Assembly: GCF_900100345.1 (NCBI RefSeq)
Contig: NZ_FMTT01000002.1
Span: 1 to 64,000 of the forward strand
Direction of reading: 5' to 3'
Source: Paenibacillus tianmuensis
Lineage (GTDB): Bacteria; Bacillota; Bacilli; Paenibacillales; NBRC-103111
DNA length: 64,000 nt
The notes under the pieces are model-generated. The model saw only the letters and a list, made by a program, of their open reading frames with translations. It was not told the origin of the DNA and ran no database searches. Below, in pieces: positions 55,406 through 63,024 of the stretch (positions are counted from its first letter, which is position 1; every line of letters starts with the position of its first letter). The position numbers were made by a program, and so were the translations under genes.

Positions 55406-55435
55406 TTGACTGTATGTTCAGTCATAAATTATACT
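55406..55435 (+). promoter_or_regulatory. Promoter with palindromic TetR-type operator
   Basis: -35 TTGACT (55406-55411), 18 bases, -10 TATACT (55430-55435). A perfect inverted repeat TGACTG-TATGTT-CAGTCA (55407-55424) overlaps the -35 box, placed to block RNA polymerase. The TetR gene at the end of this operon is the natural repressor. Confidence 0.8.
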
Positions 55436-55542
55436 AAAGCTGCAAGGACCATGGCACCCTTTCCCATCGCTTCGGTTACGCGTCACGGTCCGATTATCAT
55501 TCTATCCGCTGTTGCGGAAAATACGTCGGAGGAGGAATCACG

Positions 55543-56295
55543 GTGGATCTTCACTACGAAATTCATGGGGCGGGCGACGAGACGATCGTTCTGCTGCATG
55601 GAGGCGGGGCAGATATGCGCACCTGGCAGTTCATCATTCCGAGGCTTGCGGCGAGCTACCGGGTTATCGCATTCGACGGCCGGGGAGCCGGATAATCGCC
55701 GGCACCTGTCGAGCCCGCCAATTACGTCGAGGATTTAAGAATGGTTCTTGACCACTTCGGCCTGGAAAAGGCTTTGCTTGTCGCCCACTCCATAGGCGGC
55801 CAGATTGCCATCGATTTCGCCCTCACGTACCCCGAGCGGGTATCCAAGCTTACGCTCATCGCTTGCTCTGTCACAGGCTTCCGGAGTGCCCCCGACATTG
55901 AGGAGCGGTTCCAGCGCGTCCTCTCCGCGGCGCCGGATGTGGAGAAAATGACCGAGTTTTCGCTCGATTTTCCGTCCTATGACGTCGTCAAAGCAAGTCC
56001 GCACCAAGCGTTTATGTACGAGATGATTAGACACAATATCATGCGATGGTTCGATTGGAAGAGCAGCGAATCGGTATGGCCCCAGCCTCCCGCCATCGAA
56101 AGGCTGGACCGGCTTGCGGCGCCGACGTTGTTTATGATCGGCACACTCGACCGCCCAGACCTGTTCCCGATGTCCGAGCAATTCGGTCAGCTTCCGAATG
56201 CCAACCTCGTGTGTATCGACGGCGCGGATCATATGCCTATGCTCACCCATCCCGATGAGGTCTCCCATACGATTTTGCAGTTTCTGGAGGAGTAA
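55543..56295 (+). pseudogene. Alpha/beta-hydrolase broken by an in-frame TAA
   Basis: From a GTG at 55543, with GGAGGAGG eight bases upstream, a frame runs to 56295 with the full alpha/beta-hydrolase plan: IVLLHGGGADMRTW (oxyanion region), VIAFDGRGAG, VAHSIGGQ with the nucleophile Ser, and later DGADHMPML with the His. The only interruption is TAA at 55693-55695, between GRGAG and SPAPVEP. One base change (for example AAA to TAA) explains it; there is no frameshift. Either this is a recent nonsense pseudogene or the stop is read through; re-initiation at the ATG at 55741 would lack the first strands and oxyanion hole. It precedes the TetR gene by four bases. Confidence 0.8.
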
Positions 56296-56299
56296 CGAC

Positions 56300-56911
56300 A
56301 TGCCCCGATCGCCGGAAGAAAACGAACGAATTCGCCGCGCCGCCCGAGAAAAAATTTTACAAGCGGCCACGGAGCTTTTCATCGAGAAAGGGTTTCACTC
56401 CGCCTCCATCGACGATGTAGCCAAGAGAGCGGACATTTCAAAGGGCCTTCTCTACAATTATTTCAAAGGCAAGGAGGAGCTCTTGGCGGCCATGGTCGAT
56501 CTTCGTATCGAAGAGTTGCTCAAAGTGATGCAGGCTGCCGCCGCCAAAGAAACCCCTGCCGAGCAGCTGCGCCACATCGTCGAAGGGGCGCTGCACAACG
56601 TCCGCGAGCGGCCGGAAGTATTCCGCTTCTATTTGAACTTATTTACCTGTCCGAGACAAGATGAAGTTGTGGCCAGGCATGGAAACCGGCTGCTCAACGC
56701 CTACGCGGAGCAGTTCGAGGCTCAATGCGAGATGTTCGAGAAGCTGGGGGCTCCCGATCCACGGAAACGGTCCCTTCACTTCTCCTCGACGCTCCAAGGC
56801 ATCATGCTGATGTATACCAATTATCCTGCGGGATTCCCGCTGGACGACATGAGGTCGCAAACGATTGGGGAGTTTTGCGGCAATCGGAATATGCAGCCGG
56901 ACAGCTTCTAA
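56300..56911 (+). CDS. TetR-family regulator of the hydrolase operon
   Basis: A 203-residue TetR-family repressor. The HTH reads FHSASIDDVAKRADISKG then LLYNYFKGKEELLAAMVD. The C-terminal part (HIVEGALHNVRERPEVF, TLQGIMLMYTNYPAGF) resembles ligand domains of the AcrR/KstR-like groups. The ATG lies four bases after the hydrolase stop with GGAGGAG inside the end of that gene, so the pair is one operon. The palindrome over the promoter at 55407-55424 is its likely operator, giving autoregulation. Confidence 0.9.
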   Translation: MPRSPEENERIRRAAREKILQAATELFIEKGFHSASIDDVAKRADISKGLLYNYFKGKEELLAAMVDLRIEELLKVMQAAAAKETPAEQLRHIVEGALHNVRERPEVFRFYLNLFTCPRQDEVVARHGNRLLNAYAEQFEAQCEMFEKLGAPDPRKRSLHFSSTLQGIMLMYTNYPAGFPLDDMRSQTIGEFCGNRNMQPDSF

Positions 56912-56980
56912 CTCTTCCGCAGCTTCCGCTCCGTCGATACGACGGCGGCGGAAGCCCCTCCTATTCCAAGCCCCCCTGCT

Positions 56981-57451
56981 TTATTCCAACAACCCATCGA
57001 ACGGTTCATTGCGCTCCAGAGCGCGGTTCAGCCTCTGCAGCATGTCCCCGATCCCTCTGCTCCCGACCAGCGGAAAATAGATCCGTGTCTCCCCGGAAAA
57101 CACCTCGGGAACGATCTTGGTAAACTTTTTTCCGCCGAGCACGACGACTTCCTCAAAACGGTCAAACCGCTTTTCGCTTACTTGACGTTTCAACTCGTGC
57201 AACGAAATAATTTCCGGGTGACCACTGCCAAAGGCGACATTATAATTTTCATAGACCTTATCGTCCGGAAGCAAAAAACCGTGCTTGGCCGACAATATCG
57301 TCCAATGGTCAAAAAAGCGGTCCGCATACGCCTGACATTTTCGGTGAAGGGGCGAAGTATATGCCCGTTTGGCCGGACAAGGACCTGACGGCGCGGCGGC
57401 GGTATCCCATATCTTTTTGGCTCCGCAAGGAATGATGCACAGTCTGTTCAC
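56981..57451 (-). CDS. DUF6884-like protein
   Basis: A 156-residue protein starting at GTG, with AAGGAG ten bases upstream; the longer frame to 57595 has no such site and reads as arginine-rich noise. Motifs are LCIIPCGAKKIWD, YTSPLHRKCQAYAD and WTILSAKHGFLLPDD, then VVVLGGKKFTKIV. This is the layout of DUF6884 proteins (related to the DUF4433/YaaA-like or queuosine-glycosylase fold in my memory), found in mobile and nucleic-acid-modification contexts; a base-modifying or nuclease role has been proposed for relatives but I cannot confirm it. It stands alone on the minus strand. Confidence 0.75.
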   Translation of the reverse strand: MNRLCIIPCGAKKIWDTAAAPSGPCPAKRAYTSPLHRKCQAYADRFFDHWTILSAKHGFLLPDDKVYENYNVAFGSGHPEIISLHELKRQVSEKRFDRFEEVVVLGGKKFTKIVPEVFSGETRIYFPLVGSRGIGDMLQRLNRALERNEPFDGLLE

Positions 57452-57633
57452 GTTCGTCCGCTCCTTCCGTCGTTGTGCGCCAACAACCTGCGCATCCTTA
57501 GCTGTCTGCTGCTTACTGCTTCGCCGCGGGAGCGGTCCTCCCCTTCTTTTTTCCCCGGACCTGTAACCTTCCTCCCTTCTCGGACGTATATCCATTATCT
57601 TCTCTATTTTTCAGTAGCCGAGGTGGAAACTAA

Positions 57634-60600
57634 ATGACAACGCACGTGAACATCATACAATACCATCCCGATTATGCGTCGAGCGTAGCCGAGATGTGGA
57701 ACCGGAGCCAAGACGAATGGGGCGGAGGATCGGCCGTCCGGACAGCCGAGCAGATTCGCCAGGACGAGGAAAACTCGGACGCCTTGGCCGTCTTTCTCGC
57801 CGTCTGCGACGATCAAGTCGTCGGATACTGCAGCCTGGGCGAATACCGCGAGGATACCGGCGCGCTGTATATCCCGCTGTTGAACGTACGCCCAGACTAC
57901 CATGGCCACAAAATCGGCAAAATGCTCGTGCTGCGGGCGGTGGAGGAAACGATCCGCCTGGGCTGGCCGCGCGTCGATTTGTATACTTGGGAAGCCAATA
58001 TGAAGGCGGTGCCGCTGTACAAGAAATGCGGCTTTTTCTGGGAAGACCGCGAGGACTCGACGCATTTCATGAATTTCATCCCCCAAGTGGCGGCTTGCGA
58101 AGCGCTTGCCCCCTATCTTAAGGATATCGATTGGTACGCCGACTTGACGCGGACGATCGAAGTGAAGCCGGACGGTCATAAAGTGAACGGCTTCGATATA
58201 TACACTTACGCATGGTCCAAGAACGGACAAACGCTTCGCGTCGATATCGAGCGCAGAGGCCGCGGCATCTGTCTCATCGAAACGGAGGACTACTTGCTGT
58301 CCGCAACCGCGGAGCAGGCCGAGCCGGTGTTCGGCAGCGAGTACGTTATCGAATACCACATCGTGAACAAATCGGGCGCCCCGCTGAAACTTGAGCTTCA
58401 GGGCGAACCGGACGGCAATGTCGCATTCGATTGGAAAGGCGAGCTGCAGGTGGAAGGCGAGGAACGAATCCCCGCTCGCTTCTTCGTCGGAGCCATCGAG
58501 GAAGAGCAGAGTGAATGGCGCACCTGCCCTGCCGTGCAGACGCGGGTTCGAATTAACGGGCTGGAGGCGCTGCTCAAGGTCGGCATCGTGCCGAAATTTC
58601 CGGCCGGCCTGACGATGAGGGTGCCGGATGCAAGGCATGCGCTTGGCGGGGATTACGTCCTGTACCTCGATATGCAAAACCATTTCCCGGTAACGGCCTC
58701 GTTCTTCTTCGAGCTGCCGGAACAGGCTTGGCTTGCGCTCGGACAGCGGACTTTCGAAACGCGCTTGGAAGCGAAGGAACGGATATCTTTGGCGGTTCCG
58801 TATCGCCTGCTCGACTACGGCTTCTATCAAGCCCCGATTCAAGTCCGGGCGGTTCTTGATAACGGGACGGAGGTAACGTTCACCCGCTTTGTTGGCGGAG
58901 GCTTCGCCGGCCCCGGGGCGATGTTTACCGGAGAGACGGAAACCAACCGGGTTGCCGTGAACGGCAGCTATGGAATCGAATACGATAAGGATCACAATGA
59001 AACGTTCATTAAGGCATGGAACTGGAAGGACGAACAACTCAAGCTGTTGCCGCCGTCCATAGGCAAGCCGTATTCCGCCGAATTTAACCGCAAGAAACCG
59101 GTACATGTCGAGCCCAAGGAAGAGCGGGGAGCGGTCGGCTACCGTCAAACGTATCGCTCGGAAACGTTCCCGCAGCTGCTGGTGCATCTCCATACGCTGC
59201 TTTACGCCGACGGAACGGTAAAGCTGTGGCAGGAGCTGGAAAACGACTCGAACGCTCCCGCCATCAGCGAAATGTGGGTATCCCAGCGCTTTAGTTCCGA
59301 CCTGTACGGGCTCGTTCTGCCTTACGACGGTCAAATCGTCGAAACGACCGACTCGCACGGCTTCTATCATGAGTACTGGGACGGCTCCAAGGTTAGCGAG
59401 CCTTGGCTCTTCGCCCGCGGCGCCAGAAGCAAATACGGGATTTGCTGGTCCGGTAACCACCGGATGAATATGAGCGAGTGGTATCTGGAGCTGGAAACTT
59501 GCTTCGGACAGCTGGAAGCCGGGGAAACGAAAACGTCGGATACGATCTTCCTGTCTATGGGCGGGTTCGACAATTGGACCTCGTTCCGGGAGTTTGCCCT
59601 GAAGCGCATCGGACAAGAAACGACGGCGCCGCCAATCCGTCATGTGGAGCTGACGGCCAACGAAGGAAATCCGTTCGTGCCGCCGGATGCGGAAGAAGTG
59701 CCGGTCGCGCTTCGGGATGCGAAGCAGACCGTATGGGAAGGCGAGCTCTCCGCCCGCTATATGGATGCGGCCGAAACGGAGCGAGTGCATTTGTCGCCCG
59801 ACGACGAGGCGACGGAAGCCCGCTTCATACTGCCTCCACCGGCATCCCGCTGCCGCGTGGTCCAGGTAGAAGCGCGGCTCGGCGCGCATGAAGAGGCTTA
59901 TCATGCCGCATTGTTCCCCGTTTCCAGCGATGAAATCAGCAGCACGACATCGACCGAAGCCGGTTGTTCGGTGCTTGAGGCCGATAATGGAATCATTCGC
60001 ATGTCAGCTTCGGCCGACTATTCCCCCGGGCTGCGTTCGCTTTCGGTCGATGGCCGGGAATGGCTCGCTTCCGGGTTTCCCGAATACGGGGCGAAGTCGT
60101 GGTGGAATCCTTGGACTGGCGGCTTGTCGGGCCACTTCGACGAGATGGGTCCGTTATCCGTGCGCAAAGAAGAGCATTCCTCCGCCTTTGTCCGCCTCTC
60201 CGACGAGAAAGGCAACGTGTGGGCAGGCATCCGGGTCCGCCAATCCGTCCGGAACCACGATACGTTCAAAGGAACGATCATGGACAGCTATTATTTGATG
60301 CTCCCCGGAGTGCCGGTACTCGCTTATATGACGGACATTCATCAGAACACCGGGACGTATTTGGACAAATCGATGCTCAGCGAGCTGTTCCTTCGTCCCG
60401 ACGAGACAGGCGGCTATGGGTGGCTGCAAACCTGCGCTCCGAACGGAAAAACGCTGCGTTACCCGCTCGGAAAAGGGGAGCTCAGCGTACACGAAACGAA
60501 GGATTACGTATTCGGCCTGGATAGCCGGACCGGGGTCATGCACATCGTGACGGATGAAGAAGCCAACCGCCCTTCGGTCTACACGAACAAGGAGATCAGC

Positions 60601-60771
60601 TGCCTGTCGCTCTCGCGGAAGGTTCGCCTGCCTCACGGAAGCGTGAACCGATCGGCTCCGGTGTTCCTCGTATTCCCGGACACCGCGCTACCGGCGGACA
60701 GCTTGGAGGCTTTACGAAGACTCACCTTCCCTATTATACTTGAAGCCAATGACACGAAAGAAGGGGAGTAA
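57634..60771 (+). CDS. GNAT acetyltransferase fused to a large beta-sandwich region
   Basis: A 1045-residue cytosolic protein. Residues 1-~150 are a GNAT domain: HPDYASSVAEMWNRSQDEWG, LAVCDDQVVGYCSL, the acetyl-CoA loop NVRPDYHGHKIGKMLV and VPLYKKCGFFWED. The remaining ~890 residues contain beta-sandwich-like repeats (EPVFGSEYVIEYHIVNKSGA) and, from ~residue 780, a region that resembles galactose-mutarotase-type supersandwiches (DNGIIRMSASADYSPGLRSL, SWWNPWTGGLSGHFDEMG). No signal peptide is present. GAGGTGG precedes the ATG. The amidohydrolase gene follows by six bases, so the two form an operon, perhaps for modification and turnover of a sugar derivative; that is inference. Confidence 0.8.
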   Translation: MTTHVNIIQYHPDYASSVAEMWNRSQDEWGGGSAVRTAEQIRQDEENSDALAVFLAVCDDQVVGYCSLGEYREDTGALYIPLLNVRPDYHGHKIGKMLVLRAVEETIRLGWPRVDLYTWEANMKAVPLYKKCGFFWEDREDSTHFMNFIPQVAACEALAPYLKDIDWYADLTRTIEVKPDGHKVNGFDIYTYAWSKNGQTLRVDIERRGRGICLIETEDYLLSATAEQAEPVFGSEYVIEYHIVNKSGAPLKLELQGEPDGNVAFDWKGELQVEGEERIPARFFVGAIEEEQSEWRTCPAVQTRVRINGLEALLKVGIVPKFPAGLTMRVPDARHALGGDYVLYLDMQNHFPVTASFFFELPEQAWLALGQRTFETRLEAKERISLAVPYRLLDYGFYQAPIQVRAVLDNGTEVTFTRFVGGGFAGPGAMFTGETETNRVAVNGSYGIEYDKDHNETFIKAWNWKDEQLKLLPPSIGKPYSAEFNRKKPVHVEPKEERGAVGYRQTYRSETFPQLLVHLHTLLYADGTVKLWQELENDSNAPAISEMWVSQRFSSDLYGLVLPYDGQIVETTDSHGFYHEYWDGSKVSEPWLFARGARSKYGICWSGNHRMNMSEWYLELETCFGQLEAGETKTSDTIFLSMGGFDNWTSFREFALKRIGQETTAPPIRHVELTANEGNPFVPPDAEEVPVALRDAKQTVWEGELSARYMDAAETERVHLSPDDEATEARFILPPPASRCRVVQVEARLGAHEEAYHAALFPVSSDEISSTTSTEAGCSVLEADNGIIRMSASADYSPGLRSLSVDGREWLASGFPEYGAKSWWNPWTGGLSGHFDEMGPLSVRKEEHSSAFVRLSDEKGNVWAGIRVRQSVRNHDTFKGTIMDSYYLMLPGVPVLAYMTDIHQNTGTYLDKSMLSELFLRPDETGGYGWLQTCAPNGKTLRYPLGKGELSVHETKDYVFGLDSRTGVMHIVTDEEANRPSVYTNKEISCLSLSRKVRLPHGSVNRSAPVFLVFPDTALPADSLEALRRLTFPIILEANDTKEGE

Positions 60772-60777
60772 TACGGA

Positions 60778-61635
60778 ATGAAAATCATTGATGCGCACAT
60801 GCACTTGTCTCATATTGCTTCGTTCAAGGAAACCGCAGAAAGCCGTTCGTTCGTCGATTACTCTGTTGACGGGCTGCTGCGCGAATACGCCGAGAACGGT
60901 GTTGTGCTCGGCATCGGCATGGGGGTGACGGAGACCGCCGCCGGAGGCTTCCCCGACCGGGAAGCCCCGACGCCGATGGGACTTGATATGGTGGAGTCGT
61001 ATCCGGGGCAGATCGTGTACTGCCCCGGCGTTAACCCGTTCAAACTGGGCAACGCCGGACTGGATGCCTTGGAACAGGCGCTGCAGCGGCCGGAGGCGGT
61101 CGGGATCAAGATTTACCTCGGCTACTACCCGTACTATGCCTATGATGACGTCTACCAGCCGGTCTACGAGCTGGCGAAGCAGTACAAGGTCCCGGTCGTC
61201 TATCATACGGGCGATACGTACTCGGAGCGCGGCCTGCTGAAATATTCCCACCCGCTGACGGTGGACGAGGTTGCCGTCGCCCACCGCGACGTCAACTTCA
61301 TGATCGCCCACTTCGGAGACCCGTGGGTGCTGGACGGAGCCGAGATCGTCTACAAGAACCGCAACGTATTCGCCGATTTGTCCGGCCTGATGGTTGGCGA
61401 TGCCGCGGAATGCGCGCGGCTCAAGGATTCCCCGCTCTTCTTCGCCCATCTGCGCCATGCGGTTACGTTTTGCGACCATTATGAGAAAATGCTGTTTGGC
61501 ACCGACTGGCCGCTTGCCCCGGTACAGCCTTATCTGCAATTCGTGCAGGAGCTGATTCCGGAGGCGTATCACGAGCATGTCTTTTACAAAACCGCCCTGC
61601 GCGTGTTTCCGAAAATCGCTCCGTTTGTGGAGTAA
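60778..61635 (+). CDS. Amidohydrolase-2 family metal-dependent hydrolase
   Basis: A 285-residue TIM-barrel hydrolase. Metal and catalytic residues are visible: HxH in IIDAHMHLS, VGIKIYLGYYP, His in PVVYHTGDTYS, His in MIAHFGDPW and the final Asp in MLFGTDWPLAP. These are typical of the amidohydrolase-2 group (decarboxylases, lactonases, amidases). GAAGGGGAG overlaps the end of the upstream GNAT-fusion gene, six bases away, so translation is coupled. Substrate is unknown. A strong bidirectional hairpin follows. Confidence 0.88.
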   Translation: MKIIDAHMHLSHIASFKETAESRSFVDYSVDGLLREYAENGVVLGIGMGVTETAAGGFPDREAPTPMGLDMVESYPGQIVYCPGVNPFKLGNAGLDALEQALQRPEAVGIKIYLGYYPYYAYDDVYQPVYELAKQYKVPVVYHTGDTYSERGLLKYSHPLTVDEVAVAHRDVNFMIAHFGDPWVLDGAEIVYKNRNVFADLSGLMVGDAAECARLKDSPLFFAHLRHAVTFCDHYEKMLFGTDWPLAPVQPYLQFVQELIPEAYHEHVFYKTALRVFPKIAPFVE

Positions 61636-61662
61636 CGCCCCTACGCATAAACGAACAAAAAA

Positions 61663-61699
61663 AATCCCCGCCTCGTCGATGGCAGCGACGGCGGGGATT
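61663..61699. terminator. Intrinsic terminator between convergent genes
   Basis: Ten-base arms AATCCCCGCC / GGCGGGGATT with an inner GTCG/CGAC stem. The minus-strand side is followed by a run of eight T, making it the strong terminator of the rtcB transcript; it probably also ends the amidohydrolase transcript. Confidence 0.88.
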
Positions 61700-61797
61700 C
61701 AAATTATATGTTAAGTAACGGGATCTTCTTTAGTATGCCCCGACAAGCTTAAGCGCACCTTAAAAGAAGCTCAAAATTCGATTAAAAATTAACGCGG

Positions 61798-63024
61798 CTA
61801 GTCCTTATACGGATCGAACTCGTCCGCCCCGGCCATGCATACGCCGATCGGCCTCAGCACATGCAACACCTCGATCGTCTCCGCATGGGCGTCCAGCACC
61901 TCCTGAAGCTTCCGGTACACGAACGGGCTTTCGTCCGTTCCGGCTCCGCGAAGCTCGACACCGAAGCTCCGCACGGCTTCCTGCATTTGCACCTCCGAGA
62001 TGAGTCCGCCCATGCGGACGCGCGTCTTCCAGTTCATTTTGCCGGCCGCTTGCGTACGGCTCATAATTCTTCCCGCGCCGTGCACCGTGCTGTAGAAGGC
62101 TGCCCGGTTTTCCTCCGTATCCTTTCCCCGGACAATGACCGAGATATCGCCCATGCTCCCGCCGATGAATCCGAGCTGGCCGGGAGCGGACGGCGTCGCC
62201 CCTTTGCGCACGACGACCGTTTCGCGGCCGCCGTGAGTTTCTTTCCACGCATAATTGTGGTGATTATGCACCTCGAATTCCACGTCCGCTCCCAGAATCG
62301 CCAGCACCTGACGAATGACAGCGTCTCTTCCGGCATAGGCGTACCGCCCGGCCAGCTTCATGGCGCGGTAATACATATCGCCAAGCTCGCTGTCCAGATC
62401 GAGCAGCACCGGCGGCTGGTCCATCTTTTCCCCCGGAGCGTTGGCCATAAACTCCCGTCCCGCTGCAAGGTTAATAAACCCGCTGGCCGTCTTATGCCCG
62501 AATCCGCGGCTGCCGAAGTGATTGCCGATCCACAGCCGCCCCGTCTTCGCTTCCTCGAACAAATCGACGAAGTGATTCCCGCTGCCTACGGTCCCCAACT
62601 GGTCGCGGGCGAGCGCCTTCAGCTTATCGTGCTCCTGACGCCCGATGGCGGCATACACCGACCAGTCCGGATCGTCGAACAGCTCGTGATCCACCTTCTT
62701 GTTGCTTACACGCCCGATGCCGAACGAAACGTTCCTTGCGATCTCATCCATGATACGCCCTAGCCGTGGCCGGATATCCGCTGCGAGCAGGTTCGTTCGC
62801 ACCGCTTTGTTCCCGCATCCGATATCGTACCCGACGCCTGACGGCGAGATTTGACCCTCGTAGACGATCACCCCGCCGATCGGCTGGCTGTAGCCCTTAT
62901 GGTGGTCCGCCATCAGCAGTGCCTGCACGACATTTCCGTGCTCCACGCACGTTTTGGCTTGCGCCAAGGCGCCTGCCTCCGGGTTCCCCCAGACGCGGAC
63001 GCCGTCTATAATTTGATAAGCCAT
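61798..63024 (-). CDS. rtcB: RtcB-type RNA ligase
   Basis: A 408-residue RtcB protein, which joins 2',3'-cyclic phosphate (or 3'-phosphate) to 5'-OH RNA ends using GTP and Mn. Landmarks are ADHHKGYSQPIGGVIVYEG, SGVGYDIGCGNKAVRTN with metal ligands, GTVGSGNHFVDLFEE, FEVHNHHNYAWKE near the guanylylated His, TVVVRKGATPSAPG and TVHGAGRIMSR. AAAAGGAG supports the ATG. It overlaps the end of the next upstream gene by 19 bases. No archease or RtcR-like regulator is visible in the window. Confidence 0.93.
   Translation of the reverse strand: MAYQIIDGVRVWGNPEAGALAQAKTCVEHGNVVQALLMADHHKGYSQPIGGVIVYEGQISPSGVGYDIGCGNKAVRTNLLAADIRPRLGRIMDEIARNVSFGIGRVSNKKVDHELFDDPDWSVYAAIGRQEHDKLKALARDQLGTVGSGNHFVDLFEEAKTGRLWIGNHFGSRGFGHKTASGFINLAAGREFMANAPGEKMDQPPVLLDLDSELGDMYYRAMKLAGRYAYAGRDAVIRQVLAILGADVEFEVHNHHNYAWKETHGGRETVVVRKGATPSAPGQLGFIGGSMGDISVIVRGKDTEENRAAFYSTVHGAGRIMSRTQAAGKMNWKTRVRMGGLISEVQMQEAVRSFGVELRGAGTDESPFVYRKLQEVLDAHAETIEVLHVLRPIGVCMAGADEFDPYKD

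Noticed and set aside
57604-59904. A 766-codon minus-strand frame opposite the GNAT fusion.
   Set aside because: Antisense shadow: the plus-strand product has clear GNAT motifs and a ribosome site.
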